Below are positions 60,777 through 64,000 of a stretch of DNA of 64,000 bases, one piece after another. The stretch comes from Serinus canaria (Eukaryota > Chordata > Aves > Passeriformes > Fringillidae). The DNA is taken from positions 71,241,934-71,305,933 of the forward strand of contig NC_066313.1 of assembly GCF_022539315.1 (NCBI RefSeq). The letters are read 5' to 3'. A program made the position numbers and the translations under genes. The notes beneath the pieces are model-generated. The model did not search any database. It was not told the origin of the DNA and saw only the letters and a list, made by a program, of their open reading frames with translations. Position 1 is the stretch's first letter, and the number at the start of each line of letters is the position of its first letter.

Positions 60777-60949
60777 CAATGCAATATTATTTATTGGTAT
60801 ATTTATATTCAACATTTTGGGAAAAAAAAACCAAACAAACCAGAAGACCTGCACTTCTAAATATTCCACTATGTGATTGCAAACAATTTCTACATACAAT
60901 TTCAATTTCTTACTATCTCTGTGTGAGCCTTGGAGGTTGTGATGTAGTG

Positions 60950-61431
60950 TGTTGATCCTGGCTGGATGCCAGGCATCCACCAAAGCTGCTCTATCACTCC
61001 CCTGCACAAGTGGATGAGAAAGAATAAAATGAAAGGTTCATAAGTTGAGGTGAAAACAGGGAGCAATTGCTCACTGATTACCATAATGGGCAACAGACTT
61101 GGTTCAGATTTACTAATTTTATTGGTTATGTAACAAAATCAGGGTAGGATAATGAGAAATTAAATTAATCCTAAAAACACTTTGCCACCACTTTTCTCTG
61201 GAGGCAATTACAACTGCACACCACCTTTTTTTCCTTCTTAAATATGTTATCACAGTAGTGTTGCCACCATTCCTGATTGGCCCAGCCTTGGCCAGCATCA
61301 CGTCCATCTTTGGAGCTGTCCGGGATTGGCTCTCGCAGACACTGAGGAAGATTCTGGCAGCTTCTCACAGATTCCCCCCCACCCCCACCGTGGTTCCCCC
61401 ACTGTCAAAATCTGGCCACATAAACCCAACA
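60950..61431 (-). mobile_element. LTR of the repeated ERVL-like family, copy B, internally deleted
   Basis: Left terminus TGTTGATC and right terminus CCCAACA form the TGTTG/CAACA inverted end of the family. The left part (GCTGCTCTATCACTCCCCTG, then AGGGAGCAATTGCTCACTGA) matches the 3' end of the 48.75 kb LTR in complement. The right part (AAATATGTTATCACAGTAG, CTGATTGGCCCAGCCTTGGC, GCTTCTCACAGATTCCCC) matches its U3. The roughly 250-bp block kept in copy A is missing here. On the minus strand a CCAAT box (about 61274-61278) precedes a CATATTTAAG TATA-like box (about 61239-61248), a promoter-like order. Confidence 0.75.
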
Positions 61432-64000
61432 CAAATGATAATATTTCAAAACTAATCTTCTTACAGTCTTTCCCACAGGCCTTATACAATTAGGCTACTG
61501 GAAGTATGACAGTTCACGTTCCTGCAGAAGTAGCTAAAATGACTCCCTGAACGTTTGAATGATTGTGGAATACTATTCCTTCAATATCCATGAGAAACTG
61601 GTGCTATTATAAAATTACTTTCCTTGTTTCAGGTTAGATTGGCATCTAATGCATGTGGTCTGCGTAAGCCAAATATTTCTGTAAATATAACCAAAAGAAA
61701 AAAAATCAGTTTCCAGTATTTACCTCAGGATTCTGCAAGAGAGAGAAATCAGACAGAAAGAGTTATCAGTGCAAAACATTGGATGTTAAAGATAAAAACT
61801 AAGAAGTAAGATGGACAGATTGCTCAGTCATGCACAGAGATAATCAGAACACTGACTAAGGTGGAAATGATGCAATAACACATTGTATTTCTTTTCTACA
61901 AGTAATAAGACTGAGTAACCTGAAAGGTTAAATAATCTATAAATTTATAATTTACTGGATTCCTCAGTAGTAAGCTAAAGATCTTGGGTTAGGTGGTTGG
62001 GGTATGTGATGTGCCATAAAATCTTGGATTACTTTCCTTTTGGTTGTTTAACTGTTAAAAATGAGCTTGAATTATGAAGTTATCTTCAAAATTGCAGTTC
62101 AAGAGCTGAGAATATTTGCATCAGTTTTAGAAGATTTCTCATATTTAGGGAATGGATTAATGTTAGAGCATATAAAACATATTTTTCTCCATATTAAGAA
62201 TGGAAATGAAAAAAAAAAAAAGAGTGCTCTATTATTTCCAGCACTGTTGAAACTGCGGACAGAGCAGCAAAAAGAAATTAAGCTGCTTGGACAATTTCAG
62301 TGGATGCCTCATTTACTGCTTTGCTGGAAAAAGTGATACTTTTACAAACAAAATACTGGGGTAAGAATCTAACATGAAAATTTTCAGGGTCAAAATCCTA
62401 ATTTTAAAGAGCTGTTGCAGTTTTGAAACAAAAGAAAAAGGTATTTGAAACCTAAGGGGTTTTAAACAACCTTGTACTTGTAGAGATAAGTAAAAAGAGT
62501 CCAAATCAAGGATTCTTGAACTATAAATAATTGTAAAGTAAAACATGTTAAATTGTCACTACATGAACAGAAACCATCAAAGCACAAAGCTGAAAATAAA
62601 TGACATTTAGAAAATGATGAATTAGACATATACTTTCTCACATCTATAAAATACTGCAGATGCTTCATCTGGAATATTTTATCTCAGGGTTAGAAGATGT
62701 TAATTTCAAACCAAAGAATAAGAAAAGACTCCTTTGGCCAATCAAGGAAATATAAAACCTGCCACATAATAGAAAATGAAGCACACTTTTTGTAACTCAG
62801 CATAATAAAGACAGAATGAACTGGGTTGTTAGTTTGGGTTTTGGATATGTGTTTGGGGTTTTTTAATTTTTTGGGGGGTGTTTTTAGTTTGGTTTGAGTT
62901 TTTTTATTTATCTTTGCTCTTTCCTGTAAAAACTGATAAGGTGAATATTAAAAGGACTTCCATATTTTTTTTTTCATTAATAACTCTGATCTTAAAACAA
63001 TCTTATTTTGATTATAAAGGCTTGTGCAGCTCTGACACACTTTCTTGAGAATGCAGTTTATGGATTTAACAGGTTAGATAGATCTTTTAATGCATTTTTT
63101 CCTCATTAGCACAACAGACCTCTAGACAACCCATTTTTTCCCTCTTCTTTTTTGCACACAGTTTATATGAAAGCATCTCATTAAGGCTGGTCTAAACTGT
63201 CCTATTTTCTTCTGAATGTTTATAGTCTAGTAATAGTCAAGGTTGTTCTCAAATATGTCATTCTGCCTACTTAATTGTTTGAGACAGTCTTTCCTCATTA
63301 TCTTCCTGGCCTTAAGATCCAAAAGCAGTGACTGGAAACTGTTCAAAAAACTGTTCATTCCATTTATCCTGCAAAGACAGTGCAGCCATAAGTTATAGCT
63401 GAAAGGCAAAATCTTGTTCAGCAAAAAGACAAATTAGGGTGAAAACAAGTATCAGCAGTGAAGGAAACTCCAGTTAAACTTATAAAAGTTTATACAAATC
63501 CCTGAGGGTGTTTTAGTTCCCAAGGAAATGTAGGAATCTTATGTTAACTTGTTTGCTCTTTGTAATTTTTGCATATCCCCAGATCACTGGTTATTTTGTA
63601 CATATATCAAGTTATTTAATGAGTTTACATGTCTCACTATTTTTTTTTCCATTTACATTAAAAACTGCTTTTTGTTTCTACTCAGGCCTTAATTAAACAA
63701 AGAAGATAGATGTGTGCATGAGGAAAAAAAAGTGGGATTTGGCAAATTTTATGGATTAAAATATCCAGGATTTGGAAATAAACTTTTAAATTGTTTTATC
63801 ATTCTTAATTATGTTTTTTAATATCAATATACTCAATGACTATTTTAACAGGTCACTTGGTAACATATAAAAAATTACAATGACACTTTCCTAAAATTTG
63901 TTGGGACCCCTAAGGAAAATTTTCTGTACACAATACTGTATGAGCTAATTAAAAAAAATTAAAAGGTAGAAACTACACTTTTTAAGAGGCACTACTTTTT
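61432..64000. other. AT-rich stretch without a recognisable gene
   Basis: No gene recognised. A G/T-rich patch lies at 62820-62915. A CCAAT (62738-62742) followed by TATAAAA (62751-62757) occurs on the plus strand but without other support for a promoter. The longest open frame is 91 codons (62061-62336) and shows no domain. Confidence 0.5.

Noticed and set aside
60288..60860. 190-codon open frame, the longest in the window
   Set aside because: It runs antisense through an ERVL-like LTR copy and on into AT-rich DNA. Low-complexity ends, no domain and no gene-like context.
62738..62757. CCAAT followed by TATAAAA, promoter-like
   Set aside because: Both words are common by chance in AT-rich DNA. 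Nothing gene-like or LTR-like follows.
62820..62915. G/T-rich patch as a G-quadruplex candidate
   Set aside because: The G runs are separated by loops that are mostly longer than seven bases, so a stable quadruplex is doubtful.
1..64000. CRISPR arrays, bacterial operons, tRNA or rRNA genes
   Set aside because: Looked for spaced repeats, tRNA box motifs and rRNA words on both strands and found none. The content is vertebrate intergenic DNA.

Overview
The window looks like vertebrate, specifically avian, nuclear DNA. It is AT-rich, has no convincing protein-coding exon, and carries several Chicken Repeat 1 (CR1) LINE fragments plus LTRs of bird endogenous retroviruses. LTRs resembling those at 38.6 kb and 57.9 kb are, from memory, common in neognath birds, and the 57.9 kb type in songbirds. 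A neoavian bird, perhaps a passerine, is therefore my best guess. It is an inference, not a database result.

Layout. 1-4.95 kb: unremarkable AT-rich sequence. 4.96-5.25 kb: a solo LTR with clean 6-bp target duplications. 6.5-7.0 kb: a weaker LTR-like stretch. 7.49-8.64 kb: a degenerate satellite-like array of about 165-182-bp units that carry telomere-like TTAGGG/CCCTAA motifs and switch orientation inside the array. 8.74-9.62 kb: a CR1 split by an LTR. 9.96-10.33 kb: an unassigned GC-richer block. 14.7-23.98 kb: four CR1 pieces, a perfect 31-bp hairpin and a U3 fragment of a repeated LTR family. 24-33 kb: mostly single-copy-looking sequence with two further hairpins. 33-41.8 kb: three minus-strand CR1 pieces, one split by a second short LTR with 6-bp target duplications, and an ERVL-type LTR at 38.6 kb. 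43.2-43.75 kb: a probable LTR. 48.75-49.43 kb: a near full-length copy of the repeated LTR family. 57.87-58.52 kb: a complete-looking 646-bp LTR. 59.3 kb: a CR1 3' end. 60.3-61.43 kb: two tandem minus-strand copies of the repeated LTR family. The rest is AT-rich and featureless to my eye.

No genes work together here. The open reading frames are short and random-looking or fall inside repeats. The only frames I recognise as formerly coding are two C-terminal pieces of CR1 ORF2, both dead. The window is best read as a gene-poor intergenic or long intronic stretch. Its content is the history of transposon insertion, including two nested insertions that give a relative order of events, plus a small inverted satellite and a set of unusually perfect short palindromes.
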